From the NCBI GenBank assembly GCA_010015655.1, contig ML976776.1:1-64000 (forward strand): a stretch of 64,000 nt of DNA, written 5' to 3'. The translations under genes and the position numbers were made by a program. The notes beneath the pieces were generated by a model, which was not told the origin of the DNA, did not search any database, and was given only the letters and a program-made list of their open reading frames with translations. Source of the stretch: Bimuria novae-zelandiae CBS 107.79. Its lineage: Eukaryota > Ascomycota > Dothideomycetes > Pleosporales > Didymosphaeriaceae. Positions 12,253 to 23,026 of this stretch are shown here, piece after piece (the stretch's first letter is position 1; every line of letters starts with the position of its first letter).

Positions 12253-12599
12253 TGTCCGATTACATGGCCCTTTGCATCTGCAAGGAGGCTGGCGCACTTA
12301 CGCCCGTACATTCCGCCCATGCTGAGGGGGTGTGTCCGATTACATGGCCCTTTGCATATGCAAGGAGGCTGGCGCACTTACGCCCTTGCATTCCGCCCTT
12401 GCATTCCGCCCTCGCTCAACGCGCAAGGAATGACGCAAGGAATGAAGTAAGGGATATCTAGGTAGGCAACCTAAAGATAAAAGGTAGAGTCCTAGACCTC
12501 TTAGGAAAACAGGACACAATTAACATAGAATTTATACCTCAATTTATCTTAATTAATCATTATCTTTTTATCTTATTAGATTACCCCTCTAATCTGACA
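12253..12599 (+). repeat. 5' LTR of Copia element, with internal tandem duplication
   Basis: 347 bp. The first 80 bp (12253-12332), ending GCTGAGGGGGTG, are followed by a second copy starting TGTCCGATTACATGG at 12333, so the LTR contains its own start twice. A further 13-bp unit (CTTGCATTCCGCC) is present twice here and once in the 3' LTR; this plus a 1-bp indel explains the length difference. Confidence 0.9.
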
Positions 12600-12650
12600 A
12601 TTAAGAGTCTCACTGCCTTAACCAATACTACCTTAATTAAGCTAATCGCA

Positions 12651-15600
12651 ATGGCCCTATCGACCCTTAGAGATCCCACAGTGATCCTGACCAACTACAC
12701 GAATTACACACCATGGCTAAAACAGCTTAAAACAAGATGCCAATTCCTCAAGGTCTGGAACATTATCGACCTAGCGCTGACAAATGAACTAAAGCAGAAA
12801 CCTGTCATGCCGATGCCTCTGCTGATAGGCAACTACCAGCTAAACGCCGTCTACACGAATGCGAACCTAAACAACGCACTAATGTTACTATCTTATTTAT
12901 TGCTGGCAGGCGCGAAAGCATACAAAGACGATAGCGACTACTATAAAGGACAGCTCGAGATCTATAAGGTCATGGATCGAGCCTATTAGGAAGAAAAGGC
13001 AGACCTTAATAAGGTGGTAACTTTTCTCTAGTTAATAATCTCCGCGCATTTGCAGAACAACTACTATATTTTTAAAGAAACAATTAAGTAATAGATAAAT
13101 AACCTTACGATCATAATTAGGGTTAACTATTAAGACAAATACAGACGCTTAAGAACAAGGTATCAAGAAGCGCTCAAGCTAATAAGAATAGCTAGATTAT
13201 AGGCTACATAGCTCTCTAAGTACGATCACGCAGCCATAGAAGCAGAAACTAATTAGGTCCTAGAGCTTTAAAGGCTAGACTTAGTGAAAGAAGACTTCAT
13301 GAAGGCAGTTGTCCATGTCACACCTATGTAGGTGACGACCTTTCAGCAATATGGAAGCAAGGATAAAGCTGTCTCACGGAAGCACACAATGAAACTCTTC
13401 CAAGACCACATGATCCTGCAGCACCCGACTAAGGGCAAACAAAAGGGCGCTTTTGCTGCTACAGGGTTATCTCTTGCTGAAGGTGGTGAACCTACCTAGG
13501 CCACAGACAGGGACGCCTCTCTTGTGGATAAAGCAGCGTTATCTAAAAGTTAGGGACAACCTTAGAATTATAAATAACTAAACGATAGTTAACGTACTAG
13601 ATCTAAGCAGTCGCCTTAGAGCCTTAAGCTAATAATAGTTAGTGGCAATTATTACCCTGCTTATAAACTACGCTATAGTCTTTAAGACTGTTTCTATGCC
13701 TTTCTAGACAAGTAGCCAGACTAGTTCAGACCAAACCCTCTTATGGTAAAGCTAGTCAAGCTTAGGCTAGAACATGATACCGACTTCTAAGAGAAGTTAA
13801 AAAGAACAAAAAAGGCCAGATTACAGGCACCTAAAATTAAATAATTATACACTCCCACTCCACCTCGAATCACTAAGGCTAATGATAAATAACTAGATAG
13901 ACGTAAGATTACTAAAATCCTAGCGAGCTTTAACGCCGCATCCTTCCACACCGACCCAAACACGTACCCATTGCGACGCTCAGCTATACTTGATTTAGGC
14001 ACAACCTGCTATATTTTTAACAACATTAATCGCTTTATCTCATACCGGCCACCGGCGCCAGGAGACTTTATATGGGCAGGAAATACACAAATATAGATTA
14101 AAGAATACGAGAGCGTCTATCTCAACGTCTAGAGTGCAAATAGTAATTAATTAATATAGCTAGACAATGTGGCCTATTGCCCTGATCTGCTCTGCAACCT
14201 TGTATCGTTCCAATTACTCCGGAGGCAAGGCCTTTGGTGGGACACAAGGGTAAAACCAACCACTCTAAAGAGAAGAGACAATACTATGCTGGCAGAACTT
14301 CAAGAATTGCATGGACAATAGGTGTTAGAACACAGAACAAGGCCAATAGATAGTACACCTACTGAAGCTGCGCATGCCACCCACAAAACCAATACGCGCA
14401 CCAAACGAAGACCGTAGAAGGCAGACGCGTGGACCTGGCACCAACAACTAGGCTATCTAGGCCCTCAGGCCCTCGAACACCTCGTGCAGCAATCTAAGGG
14501 GGTGAGGATTAAAGGCCTCCCTACTATTAAGTGTGATGCCTGCGGCAAGGCAAAACCAAAGACCTAATAGAAAACCTTATGCACAGCACATTAGAAGAAA
14601 TAGCAGCCTAGGTACGATTAGTAGAGTTACCTCCCTTACCTTAACAAGAGCATGCCACTGAGTCCTTCTTTAAGGATAAGACAATTAGTAAAGCGCTAGA
14701 GGGAGAGGTTAAAGGAGCTCCTAAGTACAGGCAAGATAGGAGAGCTAGATACGAATATCCAACGCCTCTATTAACGCCACCACTAGTAACACTCCTTGCA
14801 TAATTAATAGCAGGAGGCGATTAAGCCATACCACCCTAAATAGTGTAAATAGGGCAGCTGCAAACAAGCCTATGGGCCGCAGCCTTTATAGCAGGCACCA
14901 AAGCCGGCAGCAGCAGCAAATACAAAGGCAAGGCCCTCGATAAAGCGTAGCTTCGACAAATAATTACATTAGGTAAAAAGCCACATCGAAGCGTGCTTCT
15001 AGAGCCACCCACATGCTAAAACAAGCTCGAAGATCACCCACTCTATGATATGTAGAAGGAAGCAGAACGTTCCCGTCTACAGAGCCACAAGGAAATAAAG
15101 TCTTAGAGTGAGGTCGCAGCAGCTCTAGTAAAGGCAGCAGGCCATTAAATCCTTGACTACATATGGGTATATACCTACAAATTCGACAAACACCATCGAT
15201 TGCAGAAATGCAAAGCAAGGCTGGTAGTGCAAGGCAATTAATAGCAGTACCTTACCTCGCAAGAAACCTACGCTGCAACATTTACAGGACAATCATTCCG
15301 CATGCTTATGGCGATTGTAGCTCGGCTCGACCTAGAGCTTATCCAACACGACGTTACCAACGCGTTTATCCATGCAAAGCTGGACAGAGAAATCTACATG
15401 AGAATGCCTCGCGGCTACTCGCGAGCAGGCACGCGAGCAGGCACAGTCCTCAAACTATATAAAGCACTGTATGGACTGCGCATATCTCCACTGCTCTGGC
15501 AAAGAGAGTTCACATCAACGCTCCGTGATATTGGCTTTGAAACAGTGCCCCACGAGCCATGCTGCCTTATCAAGGACGGCATTATCATCTTCTTCTATGT

Positions 15601-16573
15601 GGATGACCTTATTGTTGCCTACGACAAGTCACAAAAGCAGGCTACTAAAGCTGCTCTCGCAATAATAGGTACTAAATTCACACTCACGAGTGGCAAAGAC
15701 CTGCAGTGGTTTCTAGGAATTGAAATTATTAGGGACCACTCGAGCAGAAAGATCTGGCTTTCACAAGCTTTATATATTAACAAAATATCGCGCCTCATTA
15801 ATCACCATAAGATTCGCCATAATACCCCGATAGGTTCAATCAAATTACTTCTAAGGATAGGACTAGCTAGTAAGGGTGAGATTAATCGATACCAGCGCAA
15901 AGTCGGATCAATTCTCTATACTATAGTTATATCTTGGCTAGATATCGCCTTTGCAAGTTCCCGATTATTACGATTCCTGTCTAACCTAAGCAAAGAGCAC
16001 TAAGCGGCTACTAACCAAGTTCTCCTCTATCTTGCTAATACCAGATTACTAGGTCTTTAGCTTGGGGGTGCAGATACTTTAGAAGTGGCAAGCAACGCAT
16101 CCTTTGCTAATAATACACTCGATCGCAAGAGCTCGTAAGGATACATTATTAAGCTATTCGGTGGCCTAATCGCCTAGAAAGCAAACAAGCAAGATATAGT
16201 TACTACATTAATAACTAAAGCCAAATTACTAGCACTATCGCAAGTGGCTAAGGAGGCACTATTCACATCCCGATTGCTAAAAGAGCTGAAGATTAACCTT
16301 AGCGACTCCCTTATTACAATTAATTATAATAATTAGCAAATAATCCGACTTATTACTAAAGAAATTGCCAAGTTGCAGACTAAGCTCTGTTATGTAGATA
16401 TCTATAATTATTAGCTAAGACAAGAGGTCGCACTACGAACAATTAAGGTAGACTATTAATACTTAGAGGACATGGCCGCAGATAGACTTATAAAGGCCTT
16501 GCCTGTGAATAAATAGAGCAAGTTTCTGAGTAAACTAGGACTTGAAGATATATCAGACAAGATTACCGATTAA
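12651..16573 (+). pseudogene. Copia gag-pol polyprotein (interrupted)
   Basis: The frame starts at ATG 12651 with a gag N-terminus (NYTPWLKQLK; clean to 12989). GAG-pre-integrase at about 14430-14570 reads WHQQLGYLGPQALEHLV and CDACGKAK, with the zinc-binding CxxC intact but one His changed to Tyr. The RT core is clean for 233 residues (15302-16003) with QHDVTNAFIHAKLDREIYM, an intact YVDD at about 15595-15606 and WFLGIEI. RNase H at about 16080-16480 reads ASNASFANNTLDRKS and ADRLIKALPVNK with some stops. The protein would copy and integrate the element. Stops between the clean blocks make it a pseudogene. Confidence 0.88.
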
Positions 16574-16678
16574 GAGGTTGCCCTGCAGGATCTACAGCAG
16601 AGGATAGAGGGCTTTAAGTTGGAATAATGGACAAATGCGAAAGGTCCAGCTTGAGGATAGGCCCAAGCTGAGGGGGTG

Positions 16679-17011
16679 TGTCCGATTATATGGCCCTTTG
16701 CATCTGCAAGGAGGCTGGCGCACTTACGCCCGTACATTCCGCCCATGCTGAGGGGGTGTGTCTGATCACATGGTCCTTTGCATATGCAAGGAGGCTGGCG
16801 CACTTACGCCCTTGCATTCCGCCCTCGCTCAACGCGCAAGGAATGACGCAAGGAATAAAGTAAGGGATATCTAGGCAGGCAACCTAAAGATAAAAGGCAG
16901 AGTCCTAGACCTCTTAGGAAACAGGACACAATTAACACAGAATTCATACCTCAATTCATCTCAATCAATCATCATCTTTTCATCTCATCAGATTACCCCT
17001 CCAATCTGACA
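16679..17011 (+). repeat. 3' LTR of Copia element
   Basis: 333 bp, preceded by the polypurine tract GCTGAGGGGGTG (16667-16678). An 80-bp first unit ends with the same GCTGAGGGGGTG at 16747-16758 and is followed by the second start TGTCTGATCACATGG. Less mutated than the 5' LTR (for example CATCATCTTTTCATCTCATC against TATTTTTAT-type text). Confidence 0.9.
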
Positions 17012-20000
17012 TATTTACAAGTTAGCGTTATCTAGTACTTATAGTACTATTTATACGTATTATACATGGTCCTTTTCTTGCTCAGAGAATATCAGGATAT
17101 TATTAAGGTAAGTAACTATAAATATATTAAGATAGTTTTTTAGTATATTATTAATTATTACTTAAAATATTACTAGTGCGTTTGTAAGTCTAAAGGGCAT
17201 AACTTAGTATTTAAATAGTCTATATCTAGTTTAAAGAACTATCTTCTACTTATTACCTACTACTATTAATATAAGGTGGTAACTATCTTATAGGTTAAAC
17301 TGTGTAAATATTTTAGCTTGTTTTAGTCTGTCTCGAGACTTTTATATATTTAGTAGTAGGTATTTATTCTTAATTGTCATGTCGTTTAGCCTCCTATAGT
17401 TAATATATAGACGTTGTATTCTATCTTTCTTTATAATAAATATTAGGGGTAATACTATTAGCGATTCTAATTTACTATTCTATTACTTTTTAAGGGCTTT
17501 CTTTAGGAATTCGTGTGTCTATTAGAGTTCTTTCTTACTCTATCTATATAGTAGTCTAAAGGGCGGTGTTTTTCCCTCTTTAAGAACAATGCGATAATTT
17601 TAGTATATATACTTAAAAAGGGCGTTTACTCCTTTTTCTTCTTAAAATAAATAACTTTATTCTTTATATTTATTAGAGATATTAAGAGGTGTGCTATTCT
17701 CTTTATATTTACGCTTTATAACCTAGTAGTTCCTAAAAGCGTTTACTAAGTTAATTTCGCGTTTATTAACTTTTAATTATAAGACTATATTATTAATAGC
17801 TTTCTTATTCACTATTATATTCTATTAATGCATAGGTTTTACTTATAATATATAGTTATAGCACTTAAAAGATAGCTTTCTCTTTTCCTGGTTAATTATA
17901 GGATTATACTTTCTAAACTAAGGTAATTTTAAAATTACATCGTAATTAGCTTTCTTAAAAATATTAAGGGTAATTAATTCCTAGCGTCTATAGATCGTGA
18001 GTGTAGTTTTAATCTTGTATTTAATTATTACTTTACTAGGTATTAGTTATCTATTTATAATATAAATAGCATAGGGTATAGCCTTCTTGCACTTATAGAG
18101 TCCTGCTCTATTAAGTGCTTTTTTTAATATATAACTCTCCTATGCTCCTAAGTCTAGCATAGCTTTTATTTATATTTCTTTAAGCTATACTAGTAGCTTA
18201 ATTAATGCCTAACTATTAGTAGCATTTACTTTTTTAAAGGCGTTTTCTCGCCTAAGCCTAGGTATAAAAAAGAAATTTTCTTTATTACTAGTTTTATAGG
18301 TTTAAGGTGTCCTTCTTTATTCTTTTCCTAAGGCTACTACTAAGCCTCTTTTAAGAAAGCTTTACTATGTTCTTCCTTTATTACTAATTTAATCCTAAGG
18401 GTTATAGTCCCTTTTAGTATATAATTAAATCCGTGCTCTTTCTTTTATTCTTTATATTCTTTATAGGTAAGGTATAAATATATTTACTTTATATCTAACG
18501 CGTATTTCTTATTAACTAGTAATAATATTATTTAGTTTATTACCTAGTTAAGGTGTAACGAGTATTGTGTTTTGCGTTTATTTTAGAGATAAACGTTGTA
18601 GTTAGCGATAGAATAGTTAAACTACTCCTATTTATATTAGTAATATATTTAGGAAACGTAGCTAGATTTCTTAGCTTAGTAATAAAAGGTATATTAGTCT
18701 TCTCTATAGAGGGTCTATCGTATAGTACCGTGCGTAGGGTTGCGATAGTCTAGGTCGTACTATAGTTCGTAGTCCGGGTTTTTGTTTAGGTACTTCTTCT
18801 TAAGGTCTTTATAGGCGTAGTAGTAATCTGCCATTTTACGTGCTACTTTATTAACTAAATTAGGTTAATAAGCAAAGTAAAATACTGCAATATAGTCTTA
18901 TTATTTTATTGTTATAAACCTAAAGTCTCTTTCCCTTAGTTAGTGTCTTTCTAAGAAGTTAAAAACATTTATTATCTTACTAGTAATTAGTGTACTCTAA
19001 CTAAGATAAAATATAAGAAATTAAGGTATTAGCTCTGTTTCTTTTTTCTCTAAACCTTTATGTATATCCTTGTGGAGTCGTAAGTTAGGTAACCCTAATT
19101 ATTTTAATCCTTTATCATAGATATTAACTTGTTTAGTAGCGTTTACTACTAATAATTTTTTATTAATTATTTTTTCCTTATTAATAGTTAGTATATTTAG
19201 CTGCCTAGTAATCTTGTTCTTAGATCTATAGTTCCTAGCTATATGGCCTAGTTTGTCATATGTATAGCAGAGTTGTGCCCCGGTCCCTTACTTATAGGTT
19301 CTATCTAGGATACGTTCTTATTTAGACTTATAAAAGCCTTTTCCCTTTCCTATTCTTTTCTCTATTACGTTAACTTAATGGTACTAGATTCCTTCTATTA
19401 GTTAGTAACTATAGTTAGCTTAGTTTTTCTACTATAATTATTATTTAGAATTTTAATAGTTATCTTTTATTGTAGATAGTCTATACCCCTTTCTATTTTA
19501 GTTCTAACGTAGGTCTTATTCTAGTTTATACTATTTATTATTAATTCGAGTTACTTTTACTATAAGTTTTTTAAAAGTATTAGTTTTTATTTTACTGCGC
19601 AATAGTTCCTCGCGTATATACTACTTTAATTTTTTTTAGAATATAGTTATAAGACTATTATTATTTTATATAATTTAGTTAGCGTTATTGTGGAATTTAT
19701 ATTTATATTTAGCTACTAAATAAGTTCATTTAAGTTATTAGATGTTTCGTTCAGCGATAGCTTTCTAGTTAGTAATTCTAAAGTATTATTTAATCTTAGT
19801 ATAGAAGGTATTATAGTTTTTTATAATTTTATTTATAGCGTCGCCTTCTATGTTAGCTCTAGCTAGGTATTAATTAACGTAAGGATAAATCTACTTAAAA
19901 GCATCTCTTTTTATATAGGTAAAAGTAAATATAGTCTTATTTATATCTTCCTATTCTTTCTTCGTTCTATAAAAGTATAGGTTAAGTTACAAGATCTATA

Positions 20001-20077
20001 GTTCCGTGTAATTATGTTCGCTATAGAAGAAGTTAGGCTTCTTATAAAAACTTTTTATTCTTTTTCTAGCTATAGTA
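17012..20077 (-). pseudogene. Gypsy A1 RT, protease and gag (minus strand)
   Basis: Minus-strand continuation of the A1 polyprotein to the right of the Copia insertion. Reverse transcriptase covers about 17012-17650 and protease about 17700-18200. A gag zinc knuckle at about 19200-19275 is readable as CYTYDKLGHIARNY, with the first Cys and His kept and two Cys changed to Tyr. The gag body runs to the Fot1 insertion at 20078 and a short remainder (21922-22019) follows to the right of it. Heavily stop-interrupted. Confidence 0.8.
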
Positions 20078-21919
20078 ACGTGTTTTATAAGCGAGCGGTC
20101 CATACAAGCGAGCGGCCCACCCCACCAGCTTTTTATACCTTTACAGCAACTTATCTTAACAACACAATAAGATAATAGTATATAATTGCTATACTAGATT
20201 AAATAGTATCTATAATATCGTTCTAGCATGTTCGCATGTTATAGCCAGTCTTCTTGCAGCGGCTGCAGCGTGTTAAAGCCTGCTAATTAGCACCTAATCG
20301 CGCCTTATCTTAACGTATTTCTACCTCTATCTACTGCTTAACATCCTTTTGAGCGATAATCTTCTCTGCTTCTGCCTTTGTTAAGGTACCCTGCCTCTAG
20401 ATCCGCTTCTTTTTGCGCTATTTACGCGTTATAGTAGCCTTATTAGCCTTCTTAAGCCTCGCGATCCAATCGCGTATAAGCGTACTTTTGTGAGCTATTA
20501 CCTTAGCGCCCTTTTTAAGCTAATTAAGCGCTATAATAATAGATGTAAGTAATAAGCTTTTATACTTTTAAATCCTATCGCGAATTAATATTAATTAAGC
20601 CTTTAGCTCGCGCGCGTTACTTGGTGTTTTAGCTTCCTAAAGGGTAACCTCTAGTAGAGGCGGCGTTAGCGTACGAAGCTTAATATTAAGCTTTAATATA
20701 ACCACCTCTAGGACATATAGGACTAGGCTAGCGCCTCAAAAGCTTACGCAGATATTCTCCTTTATAATTAACTACTTATAGGCTACGTAGAAGGCTAGTA
20801 GGAACTCTAGCTTCGTGATATAGTTAATATAGTCGCGCATTAGGCTCTTAATCTAGCGACTATACGCGCGCTTTAATAGCGAAAAGTAGCTAACGTTAAG
20901 TAGCTATAGGAGGTGCGACAAATGTAGTAGTATATAAAGAGTATAAATATTATTCTCCTTGTAGAGCTCTTAAAATTCGAGCGAGTTATAGCTTTTATAG
21001 CTATTAAGTATAAGTAGCTAGCGCGCGCCTACCCTATACTTTACTATATATTTAATAAAGTGCCTTAGCTACTTTACTTTAAGCTTATTAGTAGTCTAGC
21101 TATTATTGCTAATAGCGAAAGCCCAGTCGCACGGTATATTATCGTCCTAGTACTAGGCAAAGAGGTAATACTAGCTAGCGAAGATAATAAAGGGCGGGAT
21201 TGCCTAGCTAGTAGCGCTAATTCTATAGATTGCTATAGTCTACCTATAATTATCTAGCTAGATAGCCTTTAGCCTGCCGCGTCTCTCTAAGCCTATAATA
21301 ACAAGCTAAGATAATATCTTGCCTATTATAAAACTAGTCTCGTCGAAGTTATAGGTATCCTTATTATAAATACTATAGGTAGCCTTTGTGCGCGCTACAA
21401 GCTCGAACTAAGCTCTAATAGTATCTAGATCCTTACACAGAGCTCTCTGCTAATTATACAGTCAATTAAATCGTGTAGTAAGATAATCTGTTTGCTTAAT
21501 AAAGTTGCGCGGCCACTACTTACTAACCTATCTAGCGCCTCGCTTAGCGAGCAGCTTATCCGCTATATCTTGTATAGCACTTAGCGTGGGCGGAAATCCT
21601 CGCGAATCTAGGTTAAGTATATGCCTAATAATTACCTCCTCTTTTATCTTAGTAAGCTTTTTTAATTTAGGCTAGTAATTGCGTCGCGTAGCAATTCCAG
21701 CGCGTTGGCGTTAGAGCGTTATTTAGGGGATAGTAAATATATATGCTGCACCTCTTATAGACTAAATTTAGTTTTAATTAATAGCTAAGATTGCAAGGTG
21801 TATATTAGCCTCAGCAGAGGCTAGTTGGGCCTGAATTAGGGGCGCCATAGTAGGTAGAAGTTTATGTGCTGCAAAAAGTTGGTGGGGTGGACCGCTCGCT
21901 TGTATGGGCCGCTCGCTTA
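20078..21919 (-). mobile_element. Fot1/pogo (Tc1-mariner superfamily) DNA transposon, RIP-degraded
   Basis: 1842 bp bounded by TA dinucleotides (20076-20077, 21920-21921). Terminal inverted repeats of about 56 bp (20078-20133 and 21864-21919) start ACGTGTTTTATAAGCGAGCG and ACATGTTTTATAAGCGAGCG and differ by about four transitions. Each TIR contains the word AAGCGAGCGG twice. The interior encodes a degraded DDE transposase on the minus strand. It is inserted in the gag region of Gypsy A1. Confidence 0.93.
20270..21848 (-). pseudogene. Fot1-like DDE transposase (RIP-degraded)
   Basis: A minus-strand ATG at 21848 opens MAPLIQAQLASAEANIHLAI. Downstream, across many stops, one can read NALELLRDAI (helix-turn-helix region), YNFDETSF and IG(K)ILS (first catalytic Asp block), and LLQPLNVSYFSLLKRAYSR (the HLLQPLDVGVF..LK.AY signature of pogo/Fot1 transposases). 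Family length is about 520-560 aa, which fits the 1.58-kb span. It would excise and reinsert the element at TA sites. Numerous TAG/TAA codons make it inactive. Confidence 0.85.
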
Positions 21920-22019
21920 TAAAACATGTTAATTCCTGTTTTTTTAAAAGTATCTATGTAGGTATTTATCGTATTAGTGAAAAAGGTATTGTTAACGCTT
22001 ATATTAAAAGTATTTAAAA

Positions 22020-22460
22020 TATTAAATCCTAGTGGGATAACTAAACTTAAAGGGCTATAGTTAGTTCTTAGGTAAAATTATTAATAATATAAGTAAGGGG
22101 TATAATAATAGCTTACGCTTATTACTAGGGCGTTAGTATTAAAAATATATATAATATAGTTAAATTAATAAGGTTACTTCTTAGATCTAAATAATAGATT
22201 AATAAACAGATCAAATACACGATGGTAGAAGACTATTATCGTGTTCCTATATACATGACTAGTCCCACGAATCCCAGGAGTCCCAGGAGTCCCAGGAATC
22301 CCAAAGTCCCATATGCCAAGACACTTCTAGGATGCCTGATATTTCTAGAACGCGTGACTTAGTCACGTAATTCGTGGCTAAGTTAGAAATCTTAGCTAGT
22401 TATATAGATAAGTATCCCTACCCCGCCTCGCGTTATATTAGGTCTTAATAAATCCTAATA
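22020..22460 (-). repeat. 5' LTR of Gypsy A1
   Basis: 441 bp, followed by target duplication AGGCG (22461-22465). It contains a tandem array of the 9-bp word AGGAGTCCC/AGGAATCCC at about 22266-22310, one unit more than the partner LTR at 1973-2404. Confidence 0.88.
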
Positions 22461-22588
22461 AGGCGTTAATAAAGTAGGTGCTGGCGCAGGCTTCTACTTC
22501 TTAATAAGCCTATTAGTAGACTTAGAAGCCTTTATATTATCCTTACTAGCCTAATTTAAGATGTCTTTAAAGTAGTACGTATAATATC

Positions 22589-23019
22589 TGTTACGAACCA
22601 GAAGCAAGATGACGAGGGATGGGCGCTTATGGGGACAGGCGGCCGAAGAACGGGTTAACAAGTACGCCAAGGAGCTAGCCTCGGAGTCACGTGACTGCTC
22701 AGTTAATCAGTGGTACTAAGCAACCAAGCAGGCAAGGCACGTAACTGCTCAGCCAATTAGTGGTACTGAGCAACTGAGCACGCCAGGTATATATGTACAC
22801 AGGATGGTTTCCTTTATACGCTCCTTGTAGTCAACTTACATATCTTCTAAGCGAGTACGTTCTCCTATACAGACTGATAGTTATCTTATTTATTATAAGA
22901 TTGGATTGTCCAGCCGCGCTAAGTGTCGCATCAATTTGTACTACTGAATAATCCGTGAAGCATCACGATACCTTACCGCCCTAACCCGGACCGGAATAAG
23001 ATGTGAGCGCCTCATAACA
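22589..23019. repeat. solo LTR (431 bp)
   Basis: Starts TGTTACGAACCAG, ends CGCCTCATAACA and is flanked by 5-bp direct repeats ATATC at 22584-22588 and 23020-23024. No internal retrotransposon sequence is attached, so it is a solo LTR left by LTR-LTR recombination. It contains an internal near-repeat around 22685-22775 (CTGCTCAGTTAATCAGTGGTACTAAGCAAC type, twice). Base composition is normal, in contrast to its RIP-degraded surroundings. Confidence 0.87.
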
Positions 23020-23026
23020 ATATCCT

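Larger units (their letters stand above)
12253..17011 (+). mobile_element. Ty1/Copia LTR retrotransposon (full length, partly RIP-degraded)
   Basis: 4759 bp with LTRs 12253-12599 (347 bp) and 16679-17011 (333 bp), both TGTCCGAT/TGTCTGAT-type at the start and AATCTGACA at the end. Target duplication TATTT is at 12248-12252 and 17012-17016. The internal order gag - GAG-pre-integrase/HHCC - integrase - RT - RNase H, with integrase before RT, defines Copia. The host site is the RT region of Gypsy A1. Mutation is patchy: long clean stretches such as the RT core alternate with segments full of TAG/TAA, so it is probably dead but less decayed than the Gypsy copies. Confidence 0.95.
1973..22460 (-). 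mobile_element. Ty3/Gypsy LTR retrotransposon A1 (RIP-degraded, split by four later insertions)
   Basis: Full-length element on the minus strand, bounded by LTRs at 22020-22460 (its 5' end) and 1973-2404 (its 3' end). A direct target duplication AGGCG sits at 1968-1972 and 22461-22465. The interior reads, on the minus strand from right to left, gag with a CCHC zinc knuckle, protease, reverse transcriptase, RNase H and integrase. It is interrupted by a Fot1-type transposon (20078-21919), a Copia element (12253-17011), a second copy of the same family (4056-10872) and a solo LTR (3582-3807), each with its own target duplication. Removing them gives 6827 bp, almost the 6817 bp of the intact copy A2. 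Coding frames carry many stops, so it is not autonomous. Confidence 0.93.

Noticed and set aside
18565..18753. 62-codon hydrophobic open frame on the plus strand inside Gypsy A1
   Set aside because: It is a shadow of the minus-strand gag-pol region. AT-rich RIP-degraded DNA generates such frames by chance.
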